A stretch of DNA of 64,000 nt from the NCBI RefSeq assembly GCF_003345355.1, contig NZ_QQNB01000002.1:62001-126000 (forward strand). The letters are read 5' to 3'. Of the stretch, positions 40,001 through 48,111 are shown piece by piece. Origin of the DNA: Sphingomonas aracearum (lineage in GTDB: Bacteria; Pseudomonadota; Alphaproteobacteria; Sphingomonadales; Sphingomonadaceae). The position numbers were made by a program, and so were the translations under genes. Position 1 is the first letter of the stretch; each line of letters starts with the position of its first letter. The notes beneath the pieces were generated by a model. It worked only from the letters and a program-made list of their open reading frames with translations. It was not told the origin of the DNA and ran no database searches.

Positions 40001-40836
40001 TGGCCTGTGATCGTGATCGCGAGGGGAAGCGTCTGGTTGCCGCGCTCAACGGTGACGGACAAGGTTCCGCCTCCCGCAAACTCGGTGCCGATGCGGTCGA
40101 GGTCGCCCGGCCCGGTGACCGGGCGGCCGCCGATCGCGGTGATGACGTCGCCTTCGCGCAGCCCCGCCCGGCGGAACGCCGCGCCGGAGCCCTGCGGGCG
40201 GACGACCAGGCCGGACACCCGCCCGCCGTCGATGCGCGGAATGGCGCCGACCTCGCCGCGCAGTTGCGCGATGCTGCTGCCGCCCGCGGCGGGGGCCGGC
40301 GACGGCGGCGTTGCCGCACCACCCGGAGCGGGCGCTCCATCGGCGGGAGCTGGCGCGGGGGCGCCGCTCGATTGATCCAGGAACAGGTCCTCGCTCGCGC
40401 CGCCGCGGTCGAGGCTGACATGATCGAACGCCACAGCCTTCAGGCGGACGCCGGGGGCGACCTCCTCGCCGACGGCAAAGCTCTTCTGGATGCCGTCTGC
40501 CGCCGCGATGATCGCCGAGCCGCCGCCATTGGCCTCGTCGATCCGGGTGCCGAAGAGCTTCAGCTGAAGCGACGTCACGGTCGCCGGCCCGGCCTGCTGC
40601 TGCAGGCGGAAGAAGGGGTCGAAGCCGCGCAACACCGCGCCGGGCAGCGCCGGGCCCGACGGGGCGACAGGCTTCCACCGGCCAAGCGGATCGACCGGGG
40701 TGAGGATCGCCCAGATCAGCGCGGCACACTGCCAGGCGAGCACCGCCAGCAGGACGATCTCGGCAAGCGAATAGGGGTTGGTACGCGGCAACCGCCGCAA
40801 GAGACGGCGTGCGCGCGCATCGAGTTCCAGGCGCAA
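39997..40836 (-). CDS. gspC: Type II secretion inner-membrane protein GspC
   Basis: A 279-residue bitopic protein starting at TTG 40836, with GGGGAGA seven bases upstream (MRLELDARARRLLRRLPRTN). A membrane helix (LAEIVLLAVLAWQCAALIWAIL) is followed by the HR domain (LQLKLFGTRIDEANGGGSA), a Pro/Ala/Gly linker and a C-terminal PDZ domain (GLREGDVITAIGGRPVTGPG). GspC links the inner platform to the GspD secretin and contributes to substrate selection. First gene of the gspC-N operon. A lone CTGTAAC half-site lies at 40883-40877 upstream. Confidence 0.94.
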   Translation of the reverse strand: MRLELDARARRLLRRLPRTNPYSLAEIVLLAVLAWQCAALIWAILTPVDPLGRWKPVAPSGPALPGAVLRGFDPFFRLQQQAGPATVTSLQLKLFGTRIDEANGGGSAIIAAADGIQKSFAVGEEVAPGVRLKAVAFDHVSLDRGGASEDLFLDQSSGAPAPAPADGAPAPGGAATPPSPAPAAGGSSIAQLRGEVGAIPRIDGGRVSGLVVRPQGSGAAFRRAGLREGDVITAIGGRPVTGPGDLDRIGTEFAGGGTLSVTVERGNQTLPLAITITGQ

Positions 40837-40943
40837 TCGTGTCTCCCCGCGACGGAATGTCCGCTAAGGCCCGATTGTTACAGGCGGATTGCACGCAGCG
40901 GAAGGGGTGGAAATGCGCGCGCCCGTTTGGCAGGCATAGCCGC

Positions 40944-41612
40944 ATGACCACGCAGTTCGGCGCTCCCGCCCGTTTCGGTTCCGGCCTTCTGGCAGAGGAG
41001 ATGGTCGCCGCCTTGGGCGCGCAGCCCGGGGTGCAGAAGGTGCCCAGCGCCAAGCTGACATTGTTCGTGCGCCGCGCCTTCCTCTCGCGGGACGAATGCG
41101 CGGGGCTCGTGGCGCGCATCGACGCGCATCGCCGGCCCTCCACCATCTCCGACCCGAACGGCGACGCAGCGTTCCGGACCAGCGCAACCTGCGACCTGGA
41201 CGCTGGCGATGCGCTGGTGGCGGCGGTTGACGCCCGCATCGCCTCCTTCACCGGCCTCGACCCGGCATATGGCGAACCGATGCAAGGGCAGCGTTACGCT
41301 GTCGGGCAGGAGTTCAAGGGGCATACCGACTATTTCGAGCCGAATGGCGTGGACTATCTCCGCTTCTGCTCGGTCGCCGGCAATCGCACCTGGACGGTCA
41401 TGATCTACCTCAACGAGCCGGAGGCGGGGGGCGCGACCCGGTTCAAGGCGGTCGACAAGATCGTGCAGCCGGAAACCGGCAAGCTGCTGGCCTGGAACAA
41501 CCGGCGGACGGACGGCACCCTGAATCCCTCCACGCTCCACCAGGGCATGAAGGTGCGCGCCGGGGTGAAATACGTCATCACCAAGTGGTTTCGCGAGCGC
41601 CCCTGGGGCTGA
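40944..41612 (+). CDS. 2-oxoglutarate/Fe(II) oxygenase, prolyl 4-hydroxylase-like
   Basis: A 222-residue dioxygenase of the P4Hc type. The iron triad is His127 and Asp129 in FKGHTDYFEP and His199 in STLHQGMKV; Lys209 in RAGVKYVITKW binds 2-oxoglutarate. YLNEPEAGGATRF is also characteristic of this family. It hydroxylates an unknown substrate. It is transcribed away from gspC (107 bp gap) and converges with the TonB receptor gene; the two share a terminator hairpin. Bacterial hydroxylases of this class are often found near TonB receptors, but no functional link is shown. Confidence 0.86.
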   Translation: MTTQFGAPARFGSGLLAEEMVAALGAQPGVQKVPSAKLTLFVRRAFLSRDECAGLVARIDAHRRPSTISDPNGDAAFRTSATCDLDAGDALVAAVDARIASFTGLDPAYGEPMQGQRYAVGQEFKGHTDYFEPNGVDYLRFCSVAGNRTWTVMIYLNEPEAGGATRFKAVDKIVQPETGKLLAWNNRRTDGTLNPSTLHQGMKVRAGVKYVITKWFRERPWG

Positions 41613-41618
41613 CCCACG

Positions 41619-41647
41619 AAAAAGGGGAGGACGTCGCCGCCCTCCCC
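41619..41647 (-). terminator. Rho-independent terminator of the TonB receptor operon
   Basis: On the minus strand GGGGAGG pairs with CCTCCCC across a 10-base loop and is followed directly by TTTTT. It lies 25 bp after the receptor stop and 7 bp after the stop of the convergent hydroxylase gene, so it may also slow transcription from the other side. Confidence 0.8.
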
Positions 41648-41671
41648 TCCATCCCGTCCTAGGTTGAAGCG

Positions 41672-44512
41672 TCAGAAGGTGACGCTGGCGCCCAGCGAGA
41701 ACACCCGGCCGAGATTGTACCGGTTGATGAACACCTCGTTGCCGTTGGCGAAGGTCTGGCTCTCGCGATACTTGGTGCGCGTGAGGTTGCGCGCCTCGGC
41801 CTTGATCTCGAACCGGCCGCCGAACGCCTCGATGCCCTGCCGCGCCACGAGATCGAGGCGGATCCCCGGATGCTCGACGATGTCGGGCTGGAACCCGTCG
41901 CCGGACAGCAAGGACGGGCCGCGGTTGGTCACGCGGTCGCTGGCATAGTTGAACAGCAAGGTCAGCTGCGACAACCGCGCCGTGTCCTCAATGCCGACCT
42001 GCACGTTCACCAGATGGTCGGACTGCCCGGTGAGCGGCGCACCGTCGCGGAACTGGGAGAATGCCGGCCCCAACCCCGAACCTGCCGGACAGCTCGGAAG
42101 CGTCTGGTTGAGCACGTTCGGCACGCAGGTGGCGTCGGCCGTGATCTCGGACTTGGTATAGGTATAGTTGGCGATCAGCACCGCCCGGCGCGTGGCGAAG
42201 AAGTCGCCACCGATCAGGTCGGCCAGGGGGAAATACTTCTGCAACTCCACTTCGGCGCCGTACAGCTTCGCCTTGGGCAGGTTGGTGAAGCCGGTCTGCA
42301 AGCGGTCGTCCGAACCGGTATAGAAGCCGACCTGCTCGATCGGATTGTCGATCCGCTTGTAGAAGCCCGCCAGCGTGAAGCGCTGGTCACGACCGAAGAA
42401 CCACTCGTAGCGGGCCTCGGCATTGTACAGCTTCGAGTCGCGCAGCAGCGGATTGCCGTAGAAGAGACGATCCGAGTCCGGATCGCGGAACAACTGCGGC
42501 GCCAATTCGCGGAACTGCGGCCGCGAGATCGTCTTCGACACGCTGGTGCGCAGCTGCATGTCGGGCGCGAAGTTCCACGTCAGCGTGAGAGCCGGCAGCC
42601 AATAATCGTTGTTCAACCGCGTGGTCGTCGCGTTCACCGGCGTGACGCGCTCGTCGGCCGTTTCGTAGCGGACACCGGCAACGGCGCGGAAACCGTCCAG
42701 CAGCTCCGCCTCGGCCTGCACATAGCCCGCATGGACGTCCAGCGACGCGTCATACAGATAGGCGCTCGCCTGCGTGTTGAACTGCAGCTCGATCGTGCAG
42801 GGAGCGGTGTTCGCCGTCTGCGGACACGCATTGTTGATCACGTCCGGGCTCAGCAGGTAATCCGGCCGCAGCAGGTTGTACGGATATTGCGGCGCCGTGC
42901 CGCCGCCATTTGACGTCTGATAGTTGAACTGCAGGCGCGAGGACGTACGGTCCGTGCCCTGGTAGAAATAGCCGGCAGAAAGCGTGATCGGCCGACCGGC
43001 ATCGATCTTGTACGAAGCGTCCGCCTGGCCGGTCCAGAGATCCTCGTTCAGCTCACTGAAGATGATCGACGCGAACGGGCTGAAGCGCTGCGTGACCTGA
43101 TAGGCACCCGCGCATTGCAGACCGCCGGTCTGGTTCAGCCCGTCGTTGGTGATCGGAAGGCCGTTGGTGGTGGTCGAAGAGCAGAGATAGTCGAACTGGC
43201 GCTCGTAGGGAGCGTTGCGCTTCGAATTGGCGTAGGCCCCGCGCACGTCCAGGCTGAAAGCGTCGGTCGGCTTGAACTCGCCGACCAGCTGGCTTTCGAT
43301 CAGCTGGCGCTCGAACCAGTTGGTGTTCTGCTGGAAGCGCACACCGCTGAAATTGTTGTAGGTGTCGGACGCCGAGCCACGACCCTGTTTCAGCGTGTCG
43401 TGGATGTAGACGTTGGTCCAGCGGATCGTGTTCTCGCCGAACTCATACCCCAAGCCGAGCAACGCGTTGGCGACGATGCGGTTGTCGGTGATGAGCGTCT
43501 GGAAGCTGTTGCGCAGCGTCCCTTCGGCCGTCACCGTATCCTGCTGCAAGGACGAGCGGGTGCGGAAGGTGTTGCTCGCGCTCAGCGAGGCGATGATGCC
43601 GAGCCGGTCGGAACCGAAATCGAACACGGTGCCGCTGCTGATCTCGCCCGACCAGTTGGCCGGCAGCTGGTTGTTGCGCTGGAGCAGCGTCGTGGACGCA
43701 TTGGACAGCTGGGCCACCTGCGCCGCCGGGATGATGCCGGATCCCTTGGGAGCGTTGCGGATGAAGGACGGAACGTCGCGCGTGCCGTCGTCGAAGCCGA
43801 TCCAGTCGGCATCGCCGCCATGATAGGTATAGCCGAGCTCGCTGGTGGTCGCATCATCGGCCGAGATGGTCGCGCCGCCCGAAATGAAATTCTTGTCCGG
43901 AATCGCCTTGGTCGTGAGATTGATCACGCCGCCGCCGAACTCGCCGGGATAGTTGACCGAGTAGGTCTTCTGGACGAGCGCTGAGCCGACGATCGTCGTC
44001 GGGAAGATGTCCAGCGGCACCGAGCGACGCAGCGGCTCCGGGCTGGGGAGCGGCGAGCCGTTCAGCAACGAAGAGGAATAACGATCGCCCAGGCCGCGCA
44101 CGTAGACGAAGCCGTTACCCACGACCGACAGGCCGGTCACGCGGGTCAGGGCGCCGGCGATATCGCCTTCGCCGGTGCGTGCGATGTCGGCCGTCGAGAG
44201 GACGGACACGACCTGCCCGGTCGCTCGCACCGTGTTGGGAATGTTGCGGCCGACCACGACGATGTCCTCGCCGGTGCTGCCCGCACCCGGGGCGGAGATC
44301 TCGACCTGGTCCTGCTCCGCGGGCGCCGCCTGGCTGCCTGCGGCCACGCCTGTGGCGGTGTCCGCCTGCGTTCCGGTGGTGGAGGTCTGGGCCGGCGGGG
44401 GTGAGCTGGTCGTCGGCGAGGAAGTGCCGCCGGAAACCTGCGCGAGCACGGCCGGTGCCACGAAGTTGGAAGAAAGAAGAAGAAGTGTCGCGAAAGCAAG
44501 CCGCTGCTGCAT
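41672..44512 (-). CDS. TonB-dependent outer-membrane receptor
   Basis: A 946-residue receptor with a signal peptide ending VAPAVLAQ (about residue 24). A Ser/Thr/Pro/Ala-rich spacer precedes the TonB box EDIVVVGRN at residues 82-90. The plug domain follows (LSTADIARTGEGDIAGALTR, FVYVRGLGDRYSSSLLNG, GEFGGGVINLTTKAIP). The 22-strand barrel ends in NRYNLGRVFSLGASVTF, with the expected terminal Phe. It imports an unknown ligand with TonB/ExbBD energy. It is the second gene of an operon with the upstream lipoprotein, 100 bp apart, ending in a T-run terminator. The PHO-box-like site upstream of the operon suggests phosphate-starvation control, as inference. Confidence 0.95.
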   Translation of the reverse strand: MQQRLAFATLLLLSSNFVAPAVLAQVSGGTSSPTTSSPPPAQTSTTGTQADTATGVAAGSQAAPAEQDQVEISAPGAGSTGEDIVVVGRNIPNTVRATGQVVSVLSTADIARTGEGDIAGALTRVTGLSVVGNGFVYVRGLGDRYSSSLLNGSPLPSPEPLRRSVPLDIFPTTIVGSALVQKTYSVNYPGEFGGGVINLTTKAIPDKNFISGGATISADDATTSELGYTYHGGDADWIGFDDGTRDVPSFIRNAPKGSGIIPAAQVAQLSNASTTLLQRNNQLPANWSGEISSGTVFDFGSDRLGIIASLSASNTFRTRSSLQQDTVTAEGTLRNSFQTLITDNRIVANALLGLGYEFGENTIRWTNVYIHDTLKQGRGSASDTYNNFSGVRFQQNTNWFERQLIESQLVGEFKPTDAFSLDVRGAYANSKRNAPYERQFDYLCSSTTTNGLPITNDGLNQTGGLQCAGAYQVTQRFSPFASIIFSELNEDLWTGQADASYKIDAGRPITLSAGYFYQGTDRTSSRLQFNYQTSNGGGTAPQYPYNLLRPDYLLSPDVINNACPQTANTAPCTIELQFNTQASAYLYDASLDVHAGYVQAEAELLDGFRAVAGVRYETADERVTPVNATTTRLNNDYWLPALTLTWNFAPDMQLRTSVSKTISRPQFRELAPQLFRDPDSDRLFYGNPLLRDSKLYNAEARYEWFFGRDQRFTLAGFYKRIDNPIEQVGFYTGSDDRLQTGFTNLPKAKLYGAEVELQKYFPLADLIGGDFFATRRAVLIANYTYTKSEITADATCVPNVLNQTLPSCPAGSGLGPAFSQFRDGAPLTGQSDHLVNVQVGIEDTARLSQLTLLFNYASDRVTNRGPSLLSGDGFQPDIVEHPGIRLDLVARQGIEAFGGRFEIKAEARNLTRTKYRESQTFANGNEVFINRYNLGRVFSLGASVTF

Positions 44513-44612
44513 GGCCGTGGTCCCCGGTTCAGTAGGCTTTAACGGGTTGCCGGGGCGGCGCTGCCGCCACCCCGGAACCGAGTGCTGGAGGAAGGGCGAA
44601 GCCGCCCGCTCC

Positions 44613-46238
44613 TCAGCGGCCCTGGCAGGCGAAGTAGACCGAGTTGAACGACGGCGGGCCGAACTCCTGCAGGGCCTGGTCTGCCGGCCGGATCGTCGAG
44701 CGATCGGTAGCCGACTTCTCGCCGGCGATCAGGTTGATGCAGGCCACGTTCGCCGGGGTCTTCACGATGCCGTTGACGAACCGCATGTCCGAGCCGCCCC
44801 GCTGACGGATCGCGGCCGGCGCCGCCGCCGTCTGGATGAAGGTGAAGTTCGCGAAGGTGGAGAAGGTGCGCGGGAGCAGATCCTCGGCGGCGTTCGAGTC
44901 GATCTCGGTCGAGAACGAGTCGTTGGTCGCGCCGCTGACCTTCTGCGCGGCGATGATGAACTGCATGAAGCCGCGATAGCCGTTATCGATATCGAAGCCG
45001 TCGTCGTCCGCACCCGTCACCGCGAAGTAGCGGATGTTGGTGGTGCCGCCGAAGATCTCGATGCCGTCGTCGGCCGAGTTGTGGCTCTGCACGTGATCGA
45101 TCGTCGTGCCCGAGCCGGTGCCGCCCAGCGTCAGGCCCTGCAGCTCGTTGCCGTCGGCCAGCGCCACGCCGGTGAAGCGGATCTGCACGTACTGGAAGTT
45201 GCCGCTGTTGTCGGCCGCGTTCGGGCCGCCATAGGGACGGCCGGTCGACAGGCCCTCGATGTTGAGCTGGCAGGTGGTGCTGGTGCCGTTCGCATTGTTC
45301 GGGCCGGTGCCCGCGGCGCAGACCGCGGTGGGTGCGCGGCCGAGGAGGATCACGCCGCCCCACTGGCCCTGCGTGCCCTCGCCGACATTGCCCGACGTCA
45401 GGTTCTGCTGCGAGGTGAAGATGATCGGCTCGCTGGCGGTGCCGACCGCGTTGACGCGCGAACCGCGATTGATGACCAGAACGTCCGTGGTCGGCTCAGA
45501 GCTGTCGGCCGCGATCGTCACGCCCGGCGCGATCGTCAGCGTGACGCCGCTGTCCGCACCCGTCGTGCCGACATCGTTGCCGACCACCGTCTCGCCGCGC
45601 AGGCGATAGACCACGCCCTGGATGCGCGGCAGGGTCAGGCTGGAGGTGATGAGCTGCGGCAGGCGACACACGCGGAACGTCTGCACCAGAGCGTCTTCCG
45701 CGATGGTCCCGGTCGGGCAGGCCGCCGCCGAACCGCCGGTGCCGATCGCGGGCACCGCCGCGCAGGAGGCCGAAGTTCCGCCGAAATTGGCCGAGCTCGA
45801 GTTGCAGGTCCAGCCCTGGAAGGCATTGTCGTTCGGGCCGCTCAGCGCGCCGACATAGCTGGTCGCGGTGAAGAAGCTGTCGATGCTCGTCGGGTTGCTG
45901 GCAGTTGCCAGCGATGCGGTGCCGACCGGCGCGATGCCGTTGATGGCCGAGCCCGTGCCGTTCACGTTGTTGTTGGTGCCGGCATTCACGATCGCCAGCT
46001 GCTCGTCGGCGGTGATGGTGATGCCGCTCTGCGTGGTGGCCTGAGCAAACTGCGCCGCGGTGATCGGGCTCGGGGTCGGCGTGCCGGTGGGGGCCGGCGT
46101 CGGCGTCGGCGCCGGCTGCACGATCGTTACGCTGCCCGCGCCCGGCGAGGCGACGTCGTCGGCGCCGCCGCACGCGCTCAGCGCGAGGCTGGCCGTGGTC
46201 GCCAGAAGGAAAGAACCGTAGCGCGTGAAGGTCGCCAT
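44613..46238 (-). CDS. Outer-surface lipoprotein, possible ElpS-like protein
   Basis: A 541-residue lipoprotein: signal peptide with lipobox ALSAC, so Cys23 should be acylated, followed by Gly/Ala/Asp and a Pro/Thr linker (APTPTPAPTGTPTPSP). The rest is rich in Gly, Asn, Thr and Ser and resembles a right-handed beta-helix (VTLTIAPGVTIAADSS, QGQWGGVILLGRAPTAVC, ELQGLTLGGTGSGTTIDHV, HNSADDGIEIFGGTTNIRYF). Paired cysteines suggest disulfides. Gene order (PHO-box-like site, lipoprotein, TonB receptor, 12-gene T2SS nearby) resembles the Caulobacter locus of ElpS, a phosphate-starvation lipoprotein released with help from the T2SS. Orthology is not verified. No enzyme motif is visible. Confidence 0.8.
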   Translation of the reverse strand: MATFTRYGSFLLATTASLALSACGGADDVASPGAGSVTIVQPAPTPTPAPTGTPTPSPITAAQFAQATTQSGITITADEQLAIVNAGTNNNVNGTGSAINGIAPVGTASLATASNPTSIDSFFTATSYVGALSGPNDNAFQGWTCNSSSANFGGTSASCAAVPAIGTGGSAAACPTGTIAEDALVQTFRVCRLPQLITSSLTLPRIQGVVYRLRGETVVGNDVGTTGADSGVTLTIAPGVTIAADSSEPTTDVLVINRGSRVNAVGTASEPIIFTSQQNLTSGNVGEGTQGQWGGVILLGRAPTAVCAAGTGPNNANGTSTTCQLNIEGLSTGRPYGGPNAADNSGNFQYVQIRFTGVALADGNELQGLTLGGTGSGTTIDHVQSHNSADDGIEIFGGTTNIRYFAVTGADDDGFDIDNGYRGFMQFIIAAQKVSGATNDSFSTEIDSNAAEDLLPRTFSTFANFTFIQTAAAPAAIRQRGGSDMRFVNGIVKTPANVACINLIAGEKSATDRSTIRPADQALQEFGPPSFNSVYFACQGR

Positions 46239-46367
46239 GTGGAATGCTCCCAGGTCGATGGTCGTTGTTGTGACATTTGGGCATGTGCGCCCAAGATCGA
46301 CCAGGCACCCCCTTGCCGATCACGAGCCGCGGGTAGGCGCGGGACATGACGGCCGTGTGCAACCTGA

Positions 46368-46385
46368 GAGACAGAAACGTTACAG
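46368..46385 (-). promoter_or_regulatory. PHO-box-like site upstream of the lipoprotein/TonB receptor operon
   Basis: On the minus strand CTGTAAC (46385-46379) and CTGTCTC (46374-46368) are separated by four bases, an 11-base direct-repeat spacing. The alphaproteobacterial PhoB box is CTGTCAT-N4-CTGTCAT; each half here matches 5 of 7. It lies 130 bp before the lipoprotein start. I do not see a strong -10 element at the ideal distance. Confidence 0.45.
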
Positions 46386-46425
46386 ATGCGAGACGTTCGT
46401 GTGACGCCGGGCGGTGGCCATCGGC

Positions 46426-47412
46426 TCAGTCCAGGGTGAGTACCACCTTTCCGCGCGGGTGGCCGTCACGCGCGAAGCGGTAGGCGGCATCAAACTCCTC
46501 GATGGGGAAGCTACGAGCGACCTCCACCCGCAGTGTGCCTGCCTCCAGCAGTTTGGCGATCTCGCCCAGTTGCGCCGCATTGGGCTCGGCATGCCAGCGC
46601 GGGGGCACGCGCACGCCATGCTCGGCGGCGGCCTGTTCGTCCGGCTCCAGCGTGGACACCAGGCAACCGCCTGGCCGGATGCAGCCAAAGGAGCGGGCCT
46701 GTGTTTCGCCGCCCTGGGTGTCGAAGACGAGATCGAGCTCCGTCGCGACATCCTCGAATCTCTCGTTCTTGTAGTCGATAACGGTGTCCGCGCCGATCGA
46801 GCGCACGTAATCGAGGTCGTCGGTACCGGCGGTGGCGAACACGGTTGCGCCTTTCCACCGCGCGATCTGCACCGCAAGGTGGCCGACTCCGCCCGCGGCG
46901 CCATGGATCAGCACGCGCTGGCCGGCCTGCAATCCGCCATGGACCAGCAATCCCTGCCAGGCGGTCATGGCGGCCAGCGGAATGGCGGCGGCGCTCTCGA
47001 AATCCATGTTCCCGGGCATGGCGACAAGCTCCGTCGCGCGCACCACCACATAGTCGCTCTGTGCCCCGCGGTCCTGGCCGATAAAGGCGAACACCCGGTC
47101 GCCATGGCTCAGCATGTTGTGGGCGCGCGTGCCGACCGCCTCGATCGTGCCGGCCAGATCGCGGCCGAGGGCGAAGGGCAGCTGGTCCGCCGGCTTGGGT
47201 GGATATTGTCCCGCCGCGATCTTCCAGTCGACCGGATTGATGCTGGCGGCACGCACCCGGACGAGCACCTCGTCGTCGACGGGCTGAGGCACAGGACGAT
47301 CCTGCAAGTGCAGCACGTCGAGGTCGCCGAACCGTTCCAGCCAGATCGTGCGCGCGGCGTCACGCTCGGGTCGCTCGCCTTCGGTGATGGGAAGGGTGTC
47401 CGGATCGGTCAT
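46426..47412 (-). CDS. NADP-dependent MDR oxidoreductase (quinone reductase-like)
   Basis: A 328-residue zinc-independent member of the medium-chain dehydrogenase/reductase family. It starts at ATG 47412, with AGGAG eight bases upstream; the GTG at 47421 overlaps that site and is less likely. The GroES-like domain contains RAASINPVDWKIAAGQYP and LGRDLAGTIEAVG. The Rossmann domain has VLIHGAAGGVGHLAVQIARW. No structural zinc cysteines are present. It probably reduces quinones or activated alkenes with NADPH; substrate unknown. It is divergent in position from no neighbour: tRNA-Val lies upstream on the same strand, separated by a strong terminator. Confidence 0.88.
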   Translation of the reverse strand: MTDPDTLPITEGERPERDAARTIWLERFGDLDVLHLQDRPVPQPVDDEVLVRVRAASINPVDWKIAAGQYPPKPADQLPFALGRDLAGTIEAVGTRAHNMLSHGDRVFAFIGQDRGAQSDYVVVRATELVAMPGNMDFESAAAIPLAAMTAWQGLLVHGGLQAGQRVLIHGAAGGVGHLAVQIARWKGATVFATAGTDDLDYVRSIGADTVIDYKNERFEDVATELDLVFDTQGGETQARSFGCIRPGGCLVSTLEPDEQAAAEHGVRVPPRWHAEPNAAQLGEIAKLLEAGTLRVEVARSFPIEEFDAAYRFARDGHPRGKVVLTLD

Positions 47413-47481
47413 GGCGTTCACTCCTGTCGTTGCGGCGAGAACGACCGGGCTGCCGGAGCGATCCCGCGCGCGCAGGACAGG

Positions 47482-47514
47482 AAAAAGCCCGCCGAGGCAT
47501 GACGCCTGGCGGGC
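47482..47514 (-). terminator. Rho-independent terminator of tRNA-Val
   Basis: On the minus strand a GCCCGCC/GGCGGGC stem encloses a second AGGC/GCCT stem and is followed by TTTTT. It lies just after the tRNA-Val gene, so the tRNA transcript should end here. Confidence 0.85.
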
Positions 47515-47521
47515 CGATCCA

Positions 47522-47596
47522 TGGTGGGCGCGACAGGGATTGAACCTGTGACCCCACCCGTGTGAAGGGTGTGCTCTACCGCTGAGCTACGCGCCC
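47522..47596 (-). tRNA. tRNA-Val (anticodon CAC)
   Basis: A 75-base gene on the minus strand. The acceptor GGGCGCG pairs with CGCGCCC, discriminator A and encoded CCA follow. The anticodon stem CACCC/GGGTG holds loop TTCACAC with anticodon CAC. The T arm is ACAGG-TTCAATC-CCTGT. It reads GUG valine codons. It lies between the HU gene and the oxidoreductase, all on the minus strand. Confidence 0.97.
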
Positions 47597-47642
47597 GATG
47601 CCCTGCGCCGATGGTGCGGGGCGAAACCGGAAGCGGGCCTTT

Positions 47643-47661
47643 AGGCGGCGGTTCGCCGCCT
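47643..47661 (-). terminator. Hairpin between the HU gene and tRNA-Val
   Basis: A perfect 8 bp stem (AGGCGGCG and its complement) with a three-base loop lies 20 bp after the HU stop. It lacks a T-run on the minus strand. It may end or stabilise the HU message. Confidence 0.45.
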
Positions 47662-47680
47662 GTCCAGCCCAAGGTTGCAA

Positions 47681-47953
47681 TTAATTGACCGAGTCCTTCA
47701 GTCCCTTGCCCGCCTTGAACTTCGGCTGGCTCGACGCCTTGATGGTCATCGGCTCCCCGGTGCGCGGGTTGCGGCCGGTGGACGCCTTGCGCTTGGAAAC
47801 GGTGAAGGTGCCGAAGCCAACGAGACGAACCTCGTCCCCCTTCTTCAGGGCGGCGGAAATGGTGTCGAACACGGCCTCCACGGCCTTCACGGCGTCACCC
47901 TTGGCGATGCCTGCCGTATCGGCGACAGCGCCGATCAGCTCCTGCTTGTTCAT
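47681..47953 (-). CDS. hupB: DNA-binding protein HU
   Basis: A 90-residue histone-like HU protein (MNKQELIGAVADTAGIAKGD). It contains the dimerisation helices, VRLVGFGTFTVSKR and the DNA-gripping arm motif GRNPRTGEPMTI, with the basic tail ASSQPKFKAGKGLKDSVN. It bends and packages DNA. It lies downstream of lon on the same strand, as hupB does in many proteobacteria, with its own promoter in the 158 bp gap. Confidence 0.96.
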   Translation of the reverse strand: MNKQELIGAVADTAGIAKGDAVKAVEAVFDTISAALKKGDEVRLVGFGTFTVSKRKASTGRNPRTGEPMTIKASSQPKFKAGKGLKDSVN

Positions 47954-48012
47954 GCCGGAAAACCCCCGTTCTGGTACAATACGAATCGCTGACGGCCCAT
48001 GGCCGGACGGTC

Positions 48013-48042
48013 AGTAAAGGCGCGCGGCGGAAGGGCTGTCAA
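48013..48042 (-). promoter_or_regulatory. Promoter of the HU gene
   Basis: On the minus strand a perfect TTGACA (48042-48037) and TTTACT (48018-48013) are 18 bases apart. They lie 60 bp before the HU start. A strong -35 and fair -10 fit a highly expressed gene. Confidence 0.6.
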
Positions 48043-48111
48043 AAGCTAATTGCCCGACAGCCCCGCCGCCTCTGCCTCAATCTGGGTTAAGGCCCTGCGC
48101 GCCAAAGGTTA

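Noticed and set aside
37742..40375. An 877-residue open frame on the plus strand, antisense to gspD
   Set aside because: Same shadow effect; the product has no recognisable domain and gspD with gspC fills the region.
40877..40883. CTGTAAC upstream of gspC as a second PHO box
   Set aside because: Only one half-site is present; no partner at 11-base spacing was found, so it is not called as a site.
44513..44612. GC-rich hairpin between the lipoprotein and the TonB receptor as a terminator
   Set aside because: The stem is interrupted and has no T-run; it may be an attenuator, but the evidence is too weak to list it.
44175..46349. A 724-residue plus-strand open frame opposite the lipoprotein gene
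   Set aside because: Repetitive Arg/Ala/Val composition without a signal or domain; the minus-strand lipoprotein has a lipobox and sensible folding pattern.
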